DNA from: Microbispora rosea subsp. aerata
Lineage (GTDB): Bacteria > Actinomycetota > Actinomycetes > Streptosporangiales > Streptosporangiaceae
NCBI RefSeq assembly: GCF_014647835.1
Contig: NZ_BMPY01000020.1
Span: 1-64,000, forward strand
Length of the DNA stretch: 64,000 nt
Direction: 5' to 3'
Shown here: piece by piece, positions 27,185 through 35,709 of the stretch
How the letters are laid out: every line of letters starts with the position of its first letter
Numbering within the stretch: position 1 is the stretch's first letter
Notes under the pieces: model-generated
Databases searched by the model: none
What the model was told of the DNA's origin: nothing
What the model saw: only the letters and a program-made list of their open reading frames with translations
Position numbers and translations under genes: made by a program

Positions 27185-28285
27185 ATGAGCGACCTCACCA
27201 CGACGATCGGGGCCGGCGTCGAGGACGGCCGGCCCTTCCGCCTGGGCTTCCTGCTGCACCTCGACGGCGACCTGCCGCCCGGCCGGGCCTACCGGGAGGC
27301 GATCGACCTGTTCGTGGCCGCCGAGGAGCTGGGCTACGACTCGGGCTGGGTCATCCAGCGTCACTTCCGCCAGGGCAACGAGCACATCTCCGCGCCCCTC
27401 GTCGCGCTCGCCGCGATCGCCCAGCACACCACCCGCATCCGGTTGGGCACCGGCGTGCTCGTGCTCCCGCTGGAGGACCCCCTCAAGACCGCGGAGGACG
27501 CGGCGACGCTCGACGAGCTCAGCGACGGCCGTCTCGAACTGGGGGTGGGCTCGGGCCCGTTCCCGGGAGCCTGGGAGGCGTTCGGGAAGGACCTGGCCGA
27601 CCGGCACCGGCTCTTCGACGCCTCCGTGGCGCGGCTGCACGAGGTGCTGGAGGGGACCGCGCTCAACAGCTTCGGCGAGGTGCTCCACCCGCCCGCGACC
27701 GGACTGCGGCGGCGGCTGTGGCAGGCCACCACCAGCGACCCCGGGCTCGCGCACGCCGCGGCGGCCGCCGCCGGACGCGCCGGTGACGGGCTGCAGCTCT
27801 CCCGCGCCACCGCCTGGCGCGGCGGCACCGTACGCGAGGCTCAGCGGCGGCAGGCCGAGTGGATCGCGGCCTACCGCGCGGCCCACGAGGCGGCCTGGCC
27901 CGAGCCCGGCCGCGCGCCCCGGGTGCAGGTCTCCCGGGCCGTCTATCCCCACCCCGACCGGGCGGAGGCCGTACGGCTGGTCACGCCCGGCGTCCGCCGC
28001 TGGCAGAGCTGGCTGTCCGCCCGCCGGGACGTCGCGAATCTCGGCGTCGAGGAGTATCTGGAGGCCGACCACGCCCTGCTCGGCCCGCCGGAGACGCTCG
28101 CCGCCGAGCTGGCCGCCGACCCGGCGCTGCGCCAGATCACCGATTTGCTGGTGAACTTCGTCCCCGGCGTGCCCGAGTTCGGCGAGCACCTCCGGCTGCT
28201 CACCGCCACCGCGCGGGAGCTGGCGCCCCTGCTCGGCTGGCATCCCGCACGGCAGCCCGTCACGGCCTCGGGCGGCGCGCGATGA
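27185..28285 (+). CDS. LLM flavin-dependent oxidoreductase (2)
   Basis: A 366-aa luciferase-like oxidoreductase of a subgroup distinct from SsuD and DszA. The N-terminal strand is [11 protein letters not shown], then [28 protein letters not shown] and [11 protein letters not shown], typical of LLM barrels that bind FMN or F420. It is tightly packed between the second aldo/keto reductase (1 bp) and the next LLM gene (4-bp overlap). The electron donor, FMNH2 or F420H2, cannot be decided from sequence. Confidence 0.82.
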   Translation: MSDLTTTIGAGVEDGRPFRLGFLLHLDGDLPPGRAYREAIDLFVAAEELGYDSGWVIQRHFRQGNEHISAPLVALAAIAQHTTRIRLGTGVLVLPLEDPLKTAEDAATLDELSDGRLELGVGSGPFPGAWEAFGKDLADRHRLFDASVARLHEVLEGTALNSFGEVLHPPATGLRRRLWQATTSDPGLAHAAAAAAGRAGDGLQLSRATAWRGGTVREAQRRQAEWIAAYRAAHEAAWPEPGRAPRVQVSRAVYPHPDRAEAVRLVTPGVRRWQSWLSARRDVANLGVEEYLEADHALLGPPETLAAELAADPALRQITDLLVNFVPGVPEFGEHLRLLTATARELAPLLGWHPARQPVTASGGAR

Positions 28286-29622
28286 GCGGCTTCCATCTCA
28301 ACCTGTCGCTGATGACGCCCGGGCACTTCCGGCACGCCTGGCGGCTGCCGCACGCCGACCCGCTGGCCCACCTGGACATCGGCCACTTCCGGCGGCTGGC
28401 GCGGATCGCAGAGGAGGCGAAGATCGACGCGGTCTTCCTCGGCGACGCCCCCGCGCTGGGCGGCGAGATCGAGGAGTCGCCCGGCACCGGACTCGACCCG
28501 CTCGTGCTCCTGGGCGACCTGGCGGCGATCACCACGCACCTCGGGGTGATCGTCACCAGCTCGACGACGTACAACTCTCCGTACAACCTGGCCCGGCGGT
28601 TCCAGACGCTCGACCATGTGACCGGGGGCCGCGCCGCCGTCAACGTCGTCACCACGGGCGCGCCGGCCGCGGCGGCGAACTTCGGCCCGGCCGAGCACCC
28701 CGACAAGGAGACCCGCTACCGCCGGGCGCACGAGTTCCTCGAGGTGGTGACCCGGCTGTGGGACGGCTGGGAGCCGGACGCGATCGTCGCCGACAAGGCA
28801 AGCGGCCGGTACGCCGATCCCTCCCGCATCCACCGGCTCGACCACGTGGGCGAGTTCTTCTCGGTGGCCGGGCCCCTCCCGGTCGGCGCGGGACCGCAGG
28901 GCCGTCCGGTCGTCGTCCAGGCAGGCGGCTCCGAGGGCGGGCTCTCCCTGGCCGGCCGCTTCGCCGACGTCGTGTTCACCGTGGCGCAGACCCGGGCCAA
29001 GGCCGTCGCGTTCCGCGACGACATCCGCCGCCGCGCGGTCGCGGCCGGCCGCCACCCCGACGACGTGAAGATCTCCCTCGGCGTGGTGGTGCTCGTCGCG
29101 GCGACCGAGGAGGAGGCCCGGCGCCGGGAGCGCGAGCTGCACGCGACGTTGCCGGTCGAGCGGCTGACGAGGGTGCTGCTGCGCAACCTGGGCCTGCCGG
29201 AGGACGCGTTCGGTCCCGACGACCCGATCGCCGTCGGCGACCTGCCCGCCGCCATTCCCGGCAACGCCTTCTCCGCGGGCTTCGGCGCCTCCACCCGGGC
29301 GCTGCTCGCCGAGGGCCCGCGCACGCCCCGCGAGCTGGTCCAGCGCAGCGCGGGCGGGTCGGGGCACCGGCTGCTCGTGGGCTCGGCCGAGCAGGTCGCC
29401 GACGACCTGCAGGCGTGGTTCGAGGCGGGTACGGCGGACGGCTTCACGGTCATGCCGGCCGACACCGCCGTCGACCTGGAGAACTTCGCCAGGCTCGTGG
29501 TGCCGATCCTGCAGGAGCGCGGGCTGTTCCAGCGGGAGTACACCCATCCCACGCTCCGCGGCCGTCTGGGACTGCGCCTCCCGGGCCGGCGGCGGGCCGT
29601 GGCGGACGGCGTCCCGGCCTGA
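28282..29622 (+). CDS. LLM flavin monooxygenase, NtaA/SnaA/DszA type (3)
   Basis: Full-length member of the DszA/NtaA group, 446 aa. Markers are [66 protein letters not shown] and [15 protein letters not shown]. It retains the internal segment that the 21537 paralogue has lost. Translation is coupled to the upstream LLM gene through an ATGA overlap. This is the last gene of the compact run that starts at 16255. C-S or C-N bond cleavage is the expected chemistry. Confidence 0.9.
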   Translation: MSGFHLNLSLMTPGHFRHAWRLPHADPLAHLDIGHFRRLARIAEEAKIDAVFLGDAPALGGEIEESPGTGLDPLVLLGDLAAITTHLGVIVTSSTTYNSPYNLARRFQTLDHVTGGRAAVNVVTTGAPAAAANFGPAEHPDKETRYRRAHEFLEVVTRLWDGWEPDAIVADKASGRYADPSRIHRLDHVGEFFSVAGPLPVGAGPQGRPVVVQAGGSEGGLSLAGRFADVVFTVAQTRAKAVAFRDDIRRRAVAAGRHPDDVKISLGVVVLVAATEEEARRRERELHATLPVERLTRVLLRNLGLPEDAFGPDDPIAVGDLPAAIPGNAFSAGFGASTRALLAEGPRTPRELVQRSAGGSGHRLLVGSAEQVADDLQAWFEAGTADGFTVMPADTAVDLENFARLVVPILQERGLFQREYTHPTLRGRLGLRLPGRRRAVADGVPA

Positions 29623-29819
29623 AGGCGCGCCCGCGCGGCGGCCCCGCCGCGCGGGATCGGCCCCGGGCACGCGGGTGGGGGCGGACCGGGTTTGCGCGAG
29701 CGATCGGGAGAGGATTACATTTCCTACTGAATCAGCCGGTTTAACTGGTTTTTCGCGTCGGTCGGCGAGGCGTGCTCGGCGGCCGTGCGCCGGTCCGCGT
29801 CCGCTGACGAGGTGAACTG
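29623..29819. other. gap with a near-palindromic operator candidate
   Basis: Separates the compact operon from the final SsuD-like gene. CCGGTTTAACTGG at 29736-29748 is a 13-bp near-palindrome (one mismatched pair) in an AT-richer patch, suitable for a regulator. No gene is visible. Confidence 0.4.
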
Positions 29820-30899
29820 ATGCGTTTCCACTGGTTCCTGCCGACGACCGGCGACGGGCACGACGTCCGCTCCGCCATCACCACCACCGACAGCTTCCGG
29901 CCCGCCGCGCGTCCCGCCACCATCGCCTACCTGAGCCAGGTGGCCAGAGCCGCCGAGCAGGCCGGGTTCGAGGCCGCGCTCACCCCGGTCGGCGCGGGCT
30001 GCCCCGACCCGTGGATCGTGTGCGCCGCGCTGACCCAGCACACCGAGCGGCTCAAGACGCTGGTCGCGTTCCGCACCGGCTACACCCTGCCCACCCTGCT
30101 GGCCCAGCAGGCGCAGGCGTTCCAGCAGATCTCCGGCGGGCGGCTGCTGGTGAACGTCGTCACCGGCGGCGACCCGGTCGAGCAGCGCGCGTACGGCGAC
30201 TTCCTCGACCACGACGCCCGCTACGCCAGAACCGACGAGTTCCTCCGGGTGCTGCGCCTGGCCTGGGCGGGCGCGCCCTTCGACCACCACGGCGAGCACT
30301 ACCGGATCGAGGCGGGCGGGCTCGCCGAGCCGATCGACCCGGTGCCCGACGTCTACTTCGGCGGCGCGTCCCCCGCCGCAGAACGCGTCGCCGCCCGCCG
30401 CGCCGACGTCGCGCTCATGTGGGGCGAACCACCGCAGGCCATCGCCGCGCGCGTCGACCGGCTGCGCGGCCTGGCGGCGGCGGAGGGCCGCGAACTGCGC
30501 TACGGCCTGCGCGTGCACGTCATCGCCCGCGACACCGCGTCCGAGGCCTGGGCCGAGGCGGAGCGCCTGCTCGCGGGCATGGACCCGGCCCGCATCGCCG
30601 AGGCGCAGCGGCGCTTCGCCCGGTACGACTCGGTGGGGCAGCGCCGCATGGTCGATCTCCATCACGGCGACACGCGTGACCTGGAGATTCACCCCGGGCT
30701 GTGGGCCGGCGTGGGCCTGGTGCGCGAAGGCGCGGGCACCGCCCTCGTCGGCTCCTACGACGAGGTCGCCGCGCTGCTGCGCGAGTACGCGGCGCTGGGC
30801 GTCGAGGAGTTCATCCTCTCCGGCTGGCCCCACCTGGAGGAGGCGTACCGCGTCGGCGAATACGTCCTCCCCCGCCTCCGATCCCTCGTGGCGGCCTGA
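29820..30899 (+). CDS. SsuD-like alkanesulfonate monooxygenase (2)
   Basis: Second SsuD-type LLM enzyme, 359 aa. It begins M-R-F-H-W-F-L-P-T-T-G-D-G-H and has the SsuD R-T-G-Y-T-L-P-T-L-L-A-Q-Q, G-G-R-L-L-V-N-V-V-T-G-G-D and Y-F-G-G-A-S-P signatures, with L-S-G-W-P-H-L-E-E at the end. FMNH2-dependent desulfonation of aliphatic sulfonates is the family activity. The ATG follows an ACGAGGTGA stretch. A 197-bp gap before it suggests a separate promoter. It is about 15 kb from the first ssuD-like gene, and the two bracket the cluster. Confidence 0.85.
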   Translation: MRFHWFLPTTGDGHDVRSAITTTDSFRPAARPATIAYLSQVARAAEQAGFEAALTPVGAGCPDPWIVCAALTQHTERLKTLVAFRTGYTLPTLLAQQAQAFQQISGGRLLVNVVTGGDPVEQRAYGDFLDHDARYARTDEFLRVLRLAWAGAPFDHHGEHYRIEAGGLAEPIDPVPDVYFGGASPAAERVAARRADVALMWGEPPQAIAARVDRLRGLAAAEGRELRYGLRVHVIARDTASEAWAEAERLLAGMDPARIAEAQRRFARYDSVGQRRMVDLHHGDTRDLEIHPGLWAGVGLVREGAGTALVGSYDEVAALLREYAALGVEEFILSGWPHLEEAYRVGEYVLPRLRSLVAA

Positions 30900-31149
30900 C
30901 CCCCGCGCCCGACCGTCTCCCGCAGGTCAGGGATTCGGCTGGACATCCCCCGGTGGTACGCGGCGGACACGCGGCGGAAACACGCCCCGGCGATGATGGT
31001 CACGGTGCGCGTGCGGGCGGTCATCCTGCGCCAGCCCCGGCTCCGGTGTCGGCGAGTCCCCGGACGCCGGCGGACGGCCCCGGGGGCGGCCCGGGTGGGG
31101 ATCCCGTCGTGGACCGGCGGATCGGGCGGCGTGAGCGGGAGGATGAGAG
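30900..31149. other. intergenic region
   Basis: About 250 bases without a convincing gene or hairpin. A GGGAGGATGAGAG purine stretch just before 31150 serves as the ribosome-binding site of the acyltransferase gene. Confidence 0.4.
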
Positions 31150-32694
31150 ATGCGTCAGTTGACGGCCCTCGACGCGCAGTTCCTGAGCGTGGAGTCGGCG
31201 ACCACGGCGGCCCACGTGGCCGGCGTGGCCGTCCTGGACCCGTCGACCTCGCCCTCCGGCGCCCTGACCAGGCAGGCGCTGCTCGCCGTGCTGCGCGAGC
31301 GGATGCACCTCACGCCGCCGCTGCGGATGCGGCTGGCCGACGTGCCCTTCGGGCTCGACCGGCCGTACTGGCTCGACGACCCGGACGTGGACCTCGACGC
31401 GCACGTGCACGAGGCGACCCTTCCGGCGCCCGGCGGGGAGCGGGAGCTGGCGGCGTACGTGGCGGACGTCCACGCCCGGCGGCTCGACCGCGGGCGGCCG
31501 CTGTGGGAGGCGCACCTCATCCACGGCCTGGCGGACGGCCGCTGCGCCCTGTATGTGAAGGTGCACCACTGCGCGATCGACGGCGTGTCGGGCTCGGAGA
31601 TCCTCACCGCGCTGCTCGACCCGTCGCCCCGGCCGCGCCGGGTGGAGGCGCCCCCGCCGCCGGCCCCGCGGCAGGCGCCCAACCTGCTCACGATGCTCGC
31701 CGGGGCGGTGACCCGGTCGATCGTCCAGCCGGTGGAGACGCTGTGCTCGCTCGCCCGCGCGGCCGCGGACCTGGACGTGATCCCGGTGGTGGCGGCGTTG
31801 CCCGACGCCCGGCTCGTGGCCCAGGCCGCCCGCGCGATCGCGGGAGACCCGCGTCCGCTGCCCGAGACGCCGCCGCTGGTCGCGCCGCGCACGCCGTTCA
31901 ACGGCCCGATCTCCGGCGAGCGGAGGGTCGCCTTCGGCTCGGTGCCGCTCACGGAGGTCAGGAGGGTGGCCAGGGCCTTCGGCATGGGCCCGAACGACGT
32001 GGTGATGACGCTGTGCGCCTCGGCGCTGCGCCGCTGGCTGATCGCCCACGACGCGCTGCCCGACCGGCCGCTGGTGGCCGCCGTGCCGGTGGCGCTGCGC
32101 CCCCGCTCCGGCGGGCCGTCCCGGGACGCGGCGCACGGGCGCGTGGGCAACCGCATCTCGGCGATGATCACGCCGCTGGCCACGGACGTCGCCTCCCCCG
32201 AGGAGCGGCTGACGGCCGTGCGCGCGGCGCTGGCCGGCGCCAAGCGGCGCTTCGCCGTGTCGCACCGAAGCTGGCTGGACGACGTGTGCGCGATGGTGCC
32301 GAACGCCTTCGCGGCGCTGGCCACGCCGGTGGTGTTCCGCCTCGCGGGGGTCGCGGGGGCCGGGGTGAACCTCATCGTGTCGAACGTGCCCGGTCCCCGC
32401 ACGCCGCTGTACCTGTGCGGCGCCCGGATGCTCGCCTATCACCCGCTGTCGGTGGTCACCGACGCCACCGGGGGGATCAGCATCACCTGCGCGTCCTACG
32501 ACGGCAGGCTCGACTTCGGCGTCGTCTCCTGCCCCACCCGGCTGCCGGACGTGTGGAGCGTGGCCGGCCACCTGCGCGAGGCGATGGACGAGCTGCTGGC
32601 CCTGCTCGACGGCTCCCCGCACGATGTCGCCCGCCACGACGACGCGGCCCCCGTACGGGCCGGGGAGGAGCGGGAGGAGACGGTGCCCGCCTGA
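31150..32694 (+). CDS. wax ester synthase/diacylglycerol acyltransferase (WS/DGAT)
   Basis: O-acyltransferase of actinobacterial storage lipid synthesis, 514 aa. It begins L-T-A-L-D-A-Q-F-L-S-V-E-S, the usual N terminus, and has the catalytic H-H-C-A-I-D-G near residues 138-144 (HHxxxDG), the second signature N-D-V-V-M-T-L near 278-284, and S-N-V-P-G-P late in the protein. It esterifies fatty acyl-CoA with diacylglycerol or long-chain alcohols at the membrane. It is monocistronic and ends 22 bp from the convergent TetR gene. Confidence 0.92.
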   Translation: MRQLTALDAQFLSVESATTAAHVAGVAVLDPSTSPSGALTRQALLAVLRERMHLTPPLRMRLADVPFGLDRPYWLDDPDVDLDAHVHEATLPAPGGERELAAYVADVHARRLDRGRPLWEAHLIHGLADGRCALYVKVHHCAIDGVSGSEILTALLDPSPRPRRVEAPPPPAPRQAPNLLTMLAGAVTRSIVQPVETLCSLARAAADLDVIPVVAALPDARLVAQAARAIAGDPRPLPETPPLVAPRTPFNGPISGERRVAFGSVPLTEVRRVARAFGMGPNDVVMTLCASALRRWLIAHDALPDRPLVAAVPVALRPRSGGPSRDAAHGRVGNRISAMITPLATDVASPEERLTAVRAALAGAKRRFAVSHRSWLDDVCAMVPNAFAALATPVVFRLAGVAGAGVNLIVSNVPGPRTPLYLCGARMLAYHPLSVVTDATGGISITCASYDGRLDFGVVSCPTRLPDVWSVAGHLREAMDELLALLDGSPHDVARHDDAAPVRAGEEREETVPA

Positions 32695-32716
32695 CCGGCG
32701 GCGTCGCGGCGGGTCG

Positions 32717-33328
32717 TCAGTGCAGGGCGCCCGCGATCAGCTCGGCGACCGCGTCGGGGTCGATGTGGTGGCCGGTGAGCAGGCAGATGCTCTCCTGGTA
32801 CAGCAGGACCGCGGCGAAGGTCGCGGCGGCGGCCTCCAGCCTGGCCGCGTCGCCGCGCCCGCCCGGCAGGGCCAGCTCCAGGGCGAACCTGGCCCGGCGG
32901 ATGATCTCGGCGTTGAGACGGCCCAGGCGCTCCCGTACGGACAGGTGGGTGTCGGCCTCGCGGAACAGGATGCGCCGCATCGCGGGCGACGCGCGCAGCG
33001 GCAGCCTGCGGGCGAGCCGGGACAGCGCGCCGGCCGCGTCGCCGGGGACCGCCTCGACCTCCTCCTCGATCACCACCGTGCGCTCGTCGACCAGCGCCAC
33101 CAGCACGTCGATCTTGCGGGGGAAGTAGTGGAAGACCAGACCCTTGGGCACGCCGGCGACCTCGGCGATACGCGCGGTCGGCGTCGCCTCATAGCCGCCG
33201 CCCGCGAACAGCTCCTCGGCGGCGTCGAGGATGCGCGTGCGGGCGTCGCCTTCGGGCTGCTGCTTCCTTCTCCGCGAGCGTGACCATGCCTTTGCGGTCT
33301 GGAGAGGGTTTTCCACGGACCGAACCAT
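32717..33328 (-). CDS. TetR family transcriptional regulator
   Basis: A 203-aa repressor with the HTH near residues 29-75 (R-T-R-I-L-D-A-A-E-E-L-F, then T-A-R-I-A-E-V-A-G-V-P-K-G-L-V-F-H-Y-F-P). The rest is helical and hydrophobic as in TetR ligand-binding domains, with no recognisable effector signature. The N terminus before the HTH is unusually basic (S-R-S-R-R-R-K). It is convergent with the WS/DGAT gene and does not share an obvious promoter with it, so the target is unknown. A 10-bp inverted repeat lies 48-88 bp upstream. Confidence 0.9.
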   Translation of the reverse strand: MVRSVENPLQTAKAWSRSRRRKQQPEGDARTRILDAAEELFAGGGYEATPTARIAEVAGVPKGLVFHYFPRKIDVLVALVDERTVVIEEEVEAVPGDAAGALSRLARRLPLRASPAMRRILFREADTHLSVRERLGRLNAEIIRRARFALELALPGGRGDAARLEAAAATFAAVLLYQESICLLTGHHIDPDAVAELIAGALH

Positions 33329-33375
33329 AACCAGAGTGGGCGCCCCAACACCATGTCGCGAGGGACAGGGGAGGC

Positions 33376-33416
33376 ATACGCCCGGCCGCGGGCGGGGCGC
33401 CGGCGACCGGGCGTAT
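33376..33416. repeat. 10-bp inverted repeat between tetR and actP
   Basis: ATACGCCCGG (33376-33385) pairs with CCGGGCGTAT (33407-33416) across 21 nt. It may end the actP transcript (126 bp past its stop) or be a TetR operator; the loop is long for a terminator. Confidence 0.45.
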
Positions 33417-33541
33417 GGGGTGCGGGCCCGCGCTCGCCGCGGCGGGTGGCACGGCGAGCGGCCGGGCCTGAGGGTGCCGCCCTCCCGGCGGCGGGTGGCG
33501 CCGCCGCCGGCAGGTCCGTGACGTACGGCCCGGGGCCGGCG

Positions 33542-35152
33542 TCAGTGGCTGGTGGCCTTCTCGGCTCCGAGGCCGGTGAGCGAGCGGACCTCGATCTCGG
33601 CGTACTTCGACGCGTTGTACTCCTTGCTGAGCACCGTGCCGAGGTAGCCGCACAGGAAGCCGATCGGGATCGAGAAGATGCCCGGGTTCGACAGCGGGAT
33701 CAGGTGGAAGTCGGCGTCGGGGAACATCGCCGTCGGCGCGCCGGAGACGACCGGCGAGAAGATCACCAGCACCACGGCGGAGACCAGGCCGCCGTAGATG
33801 GCCGCGACCGCGCCCGCCGTGTTGAACCGCTTCCAGAACAGGCTGTAGAGGATCGCCGGCAGGTTGCCCGACGCGGCGACCGCGAAGGCCAGCGAGACGA
33901 GGAAGGCCACGTTGAGCGACTGGGCGAAGATGCTCAGCGCGATCGCGACCGCGCCGATCACGAACGCGGCGATCCGGGCGACCACGACCTCCTGGCGCTC
34001 GGTGGCGCCGCCCCGCTTGAACACGTGCGCGTACAGGTCGTGGGCGAAGCTGGAGGAGGACGCGAGCGTGAGGCCCGCGACGACCGCGAGGATCGTGGCG
34101 AACGCGACCGCCGCGATGATCGCCAGCAGGACCGTGCCGCCGACCTCGCCGAAGATGTCCTGGCCCACCTTCTGCGCGAGCAGCGGGGCCGCGGTGTTGC
34201 CGGCCTTGTCGGCCTCGGCGATGGTCTTCGAGCCCACCAGGGCGGCGGCGCCGAAGCCGAGCACCAGCGTCAGCAGGTAGAACGTGCCGATGATGCCGAT
34301 GCCCCACAGGACCGACTTGCGGGCGTCCCTGGCGGTCGGCACCGTGTAGAAGCGGATGAGGACGTGCGGCAGGCCGGCGGTGCCGAGCACCAGGGCCAGG
34401 CCGAGGCTGATCAGGTCGATCTTGCCCCAGATGCCCTGGGCCTCGGTGCCGTACTTGAGGCCCGCGTTGAGGAACGCGTCGCCCTTGCCGCTCTGGGCGG
34501 CGGCGTCGCCGAGCAGCCCGGACAGGTTGAAGCCGAACTTGCCGAGGACGAGCAGGGTGACCAGCGCGGCGCCGGTCATCAGCAGGACGGCCTTGACGAT
34601 CTGCACCCAGGTGGTGCCCTTCATCCCGCCGAAGACCACGTAGATGATCATCAGCAGGCCGACCGCGATGATCGTCCAGATCTTGCCGGCCTCGGAGTGG
34701 ATGCCGAGCAGCAGGCCGACGAGCGCGCCCGCGCCGACCATCTGCGCGAGCAGGTAGAAGATGCTGACGACGATCGTGGACACGCCGGCCGCCGTACGGA
34801 CCGGGCGCGGCGACATCCGGAACGCGAGCACGTCGGCCATCGTGTACTTGCCGGAGTTGCGCATCAGCTCGGCGACGAGCAGCAGCGCGACCAGCCAGGC
34901 GACGAGGAAGCCGATCGAGTAGAGGAAGCCGTCGTAGCCCGACAGCGCGATGATGCCGGCGATGCCGAGGAACGACGCGGCCGACATGTAGTCGCCGCCG
35001 ATCGCCAGGCCGTTCTGCAGGCCGCTGAACGAACGGCCGCCGGCGTAGAAGTCGGCCGCGCTCTTGGTGTTGCGGCTGGCCCAGAAGGTGATCCCGAGCG
35101 TGAGGGCGACGAAGACCAGGAAGAGGATCGTGGACAGTGCCTGGTGGCTCAC
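33542..35152 (-). CDS. actP: cation/acetate symporter ActP
   Basis: Sodium-solute symporter family permease of 536 aa with about 13 membrane segments, near the size of E. coli ActP (549). Family signatures include A-I-G-G-D-Y-M-S-A-A-S-F-L-G, G-G-M-K-G-T-T-W-V-Q and G-T-A-G-L-P-H-V-L-I-R-F-Y-T. The GTG start overlaps the stop of the DUF485 gene, so translation is coupled as in E. coli yjcH-actP. It would import acetate or other short monocarboxylates. A CRP-like box in front of the DUF485 gene suggests carbon-status control. Confidence 0.92.
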   Translation of the reverse strand: MSHQALSTILFLVFVALTLGITFWASRNTKSAADFYAGGRSFSGLQNGLAIGGDYMSAASFLGIAGIIALSGYDGFLYSIGFLVAWLVALLLVAELMRNSGKYTMADVLAFRMSPRPVRTAAGVSTIVVSIFYLLAQMVGAGALVGLLLGIHSEAGKIWTIIAVGLLMIIYVVFGGMKGTTWVQIVKAVLLMTGAALVTLLVLGKFGFNLSGLLGDAAAQSGKGDAFLNAGLKYGTEAQGIWGKIDLISLGLALVLGTAGLPHVLIRFYTVPTARDARKSVLWGIGIIGTFYLLTLVLGFGAAALVGSKTIAEADKAGNTAAPLLAQKVGQDIFGEVGGTVLLAIIAAVAFATILAVVAGLTLASSSSFAHDLYAHVFKRGGATERQEVVVARIAAFVIGAVAIALSIFAQSLNVAFLVSLAFAVAASGNLPAILYSLFWKRFNTAGAVAAIYGGLVSAVVLVIFSPVVSGAPTAMFPDADFHLIPLSNPGIFSIPIGFLCGYLGTVLSKEYNASKYAEIEVRSLTGLGAEKATSH

Positions 35153-35493
35153 TTCGCGCCCTCCCCGACCTCGTCGCGGGTCTCGGCCGCGCCGCGCAGG
35201 TCGTCGGCGATCGGGTCGAGCTTGGCCTCGGCGTGCCGCGAGTACGCCCAGGCGATCAGGAACGTCGACACGAACTGCAGCACACCGAAGACGAGGGCGA
35301 CGTTGATGTTCCCGAACAGCTTGGTGCCCATGAAGTCCCGGGCGAATCCGGACAGCACCACGTAGAGCAGGTACCACACCAGGAAGGCGATGGTCATGGG
35401 GAAGGCCCAGGACCGGTAGCGGCGGCGCAGCTCCTGGAACTGCTCACCCGCTTGTATACGCTCGTAGACCGATGGATCGTGCTGGACGGTCAC
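35149..35493 (-). CDS. DUF485 membrane protein (YjcH-like)
   Basis: A 114-aa protein with two membrane segments, W-A-F-P-M-T-I-A-F-L-V-W-Y-L-L-Y and V-A-L-V-F-G-V-L-Q-F-V-S-T-F-L, separated by M-G-T-K-L-F-G-N-I-N-V. This is the DUF485 pattern (F-P-x-T-...-L-x-Y and G-x-x-Q-F). DUF485 proteins precede actP in many bacteria and are thought to aid the permease (known association, role unclear). The ATG follows AAGGAGATCTTG. Confidence 0.92.
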   Translation of the reverse strand: MTVQHDPSVYERIQAGEQFQELRRRYRSWAFPMTIAFLVWYLLYVVLSGFARDFMGTKLFGNINVALVFGVLQFVSTFLIAWAYSRHAEAKLDPIADDLRGAAETRDEVGEGAK

Positions 35494-35508
35494 AAGATCT
35501 CCTTCGGC

Positions 35509-35526
35509 AAGTGATCTGAATCACTT
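35509..35526. promoter_or_regulatory. CRP-like palindrome upstream of DUF485-actP
   Basis: AAGTGATCTGAATCACTT is a 7-bp perfect inverted repeat with a 4-nt centre, reading AGTGA-N6-TCACT, one base per half-site from the CRP/GlxR consensus. It lies 16 bp before the DUF485 start. Confidence 0.6.
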
Positions 35527-35709
35527 CAACGTAGGAGTGAGGCGCGTCCGCCGACGAGACCCGGTGCCCGCCGCGTCGCCCAGCCGCACCGCCCGCTCGT
35601 TCACATGGCGCGTCCGCGCGACGAATGGTCGGTTGTACGCGCCGAACGGTCAAACAGCCGCGTTACATGAAACACCGGACAGGTCGGACTCGGGCGGCGG
35701 AAAGCGCGG

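Noticed and set aside
33353-35365. 670-codon open frame on the + strand
   Set aside because: Antisense to ActP, with Asp/Arg/Glu-rich low-complexity composition.
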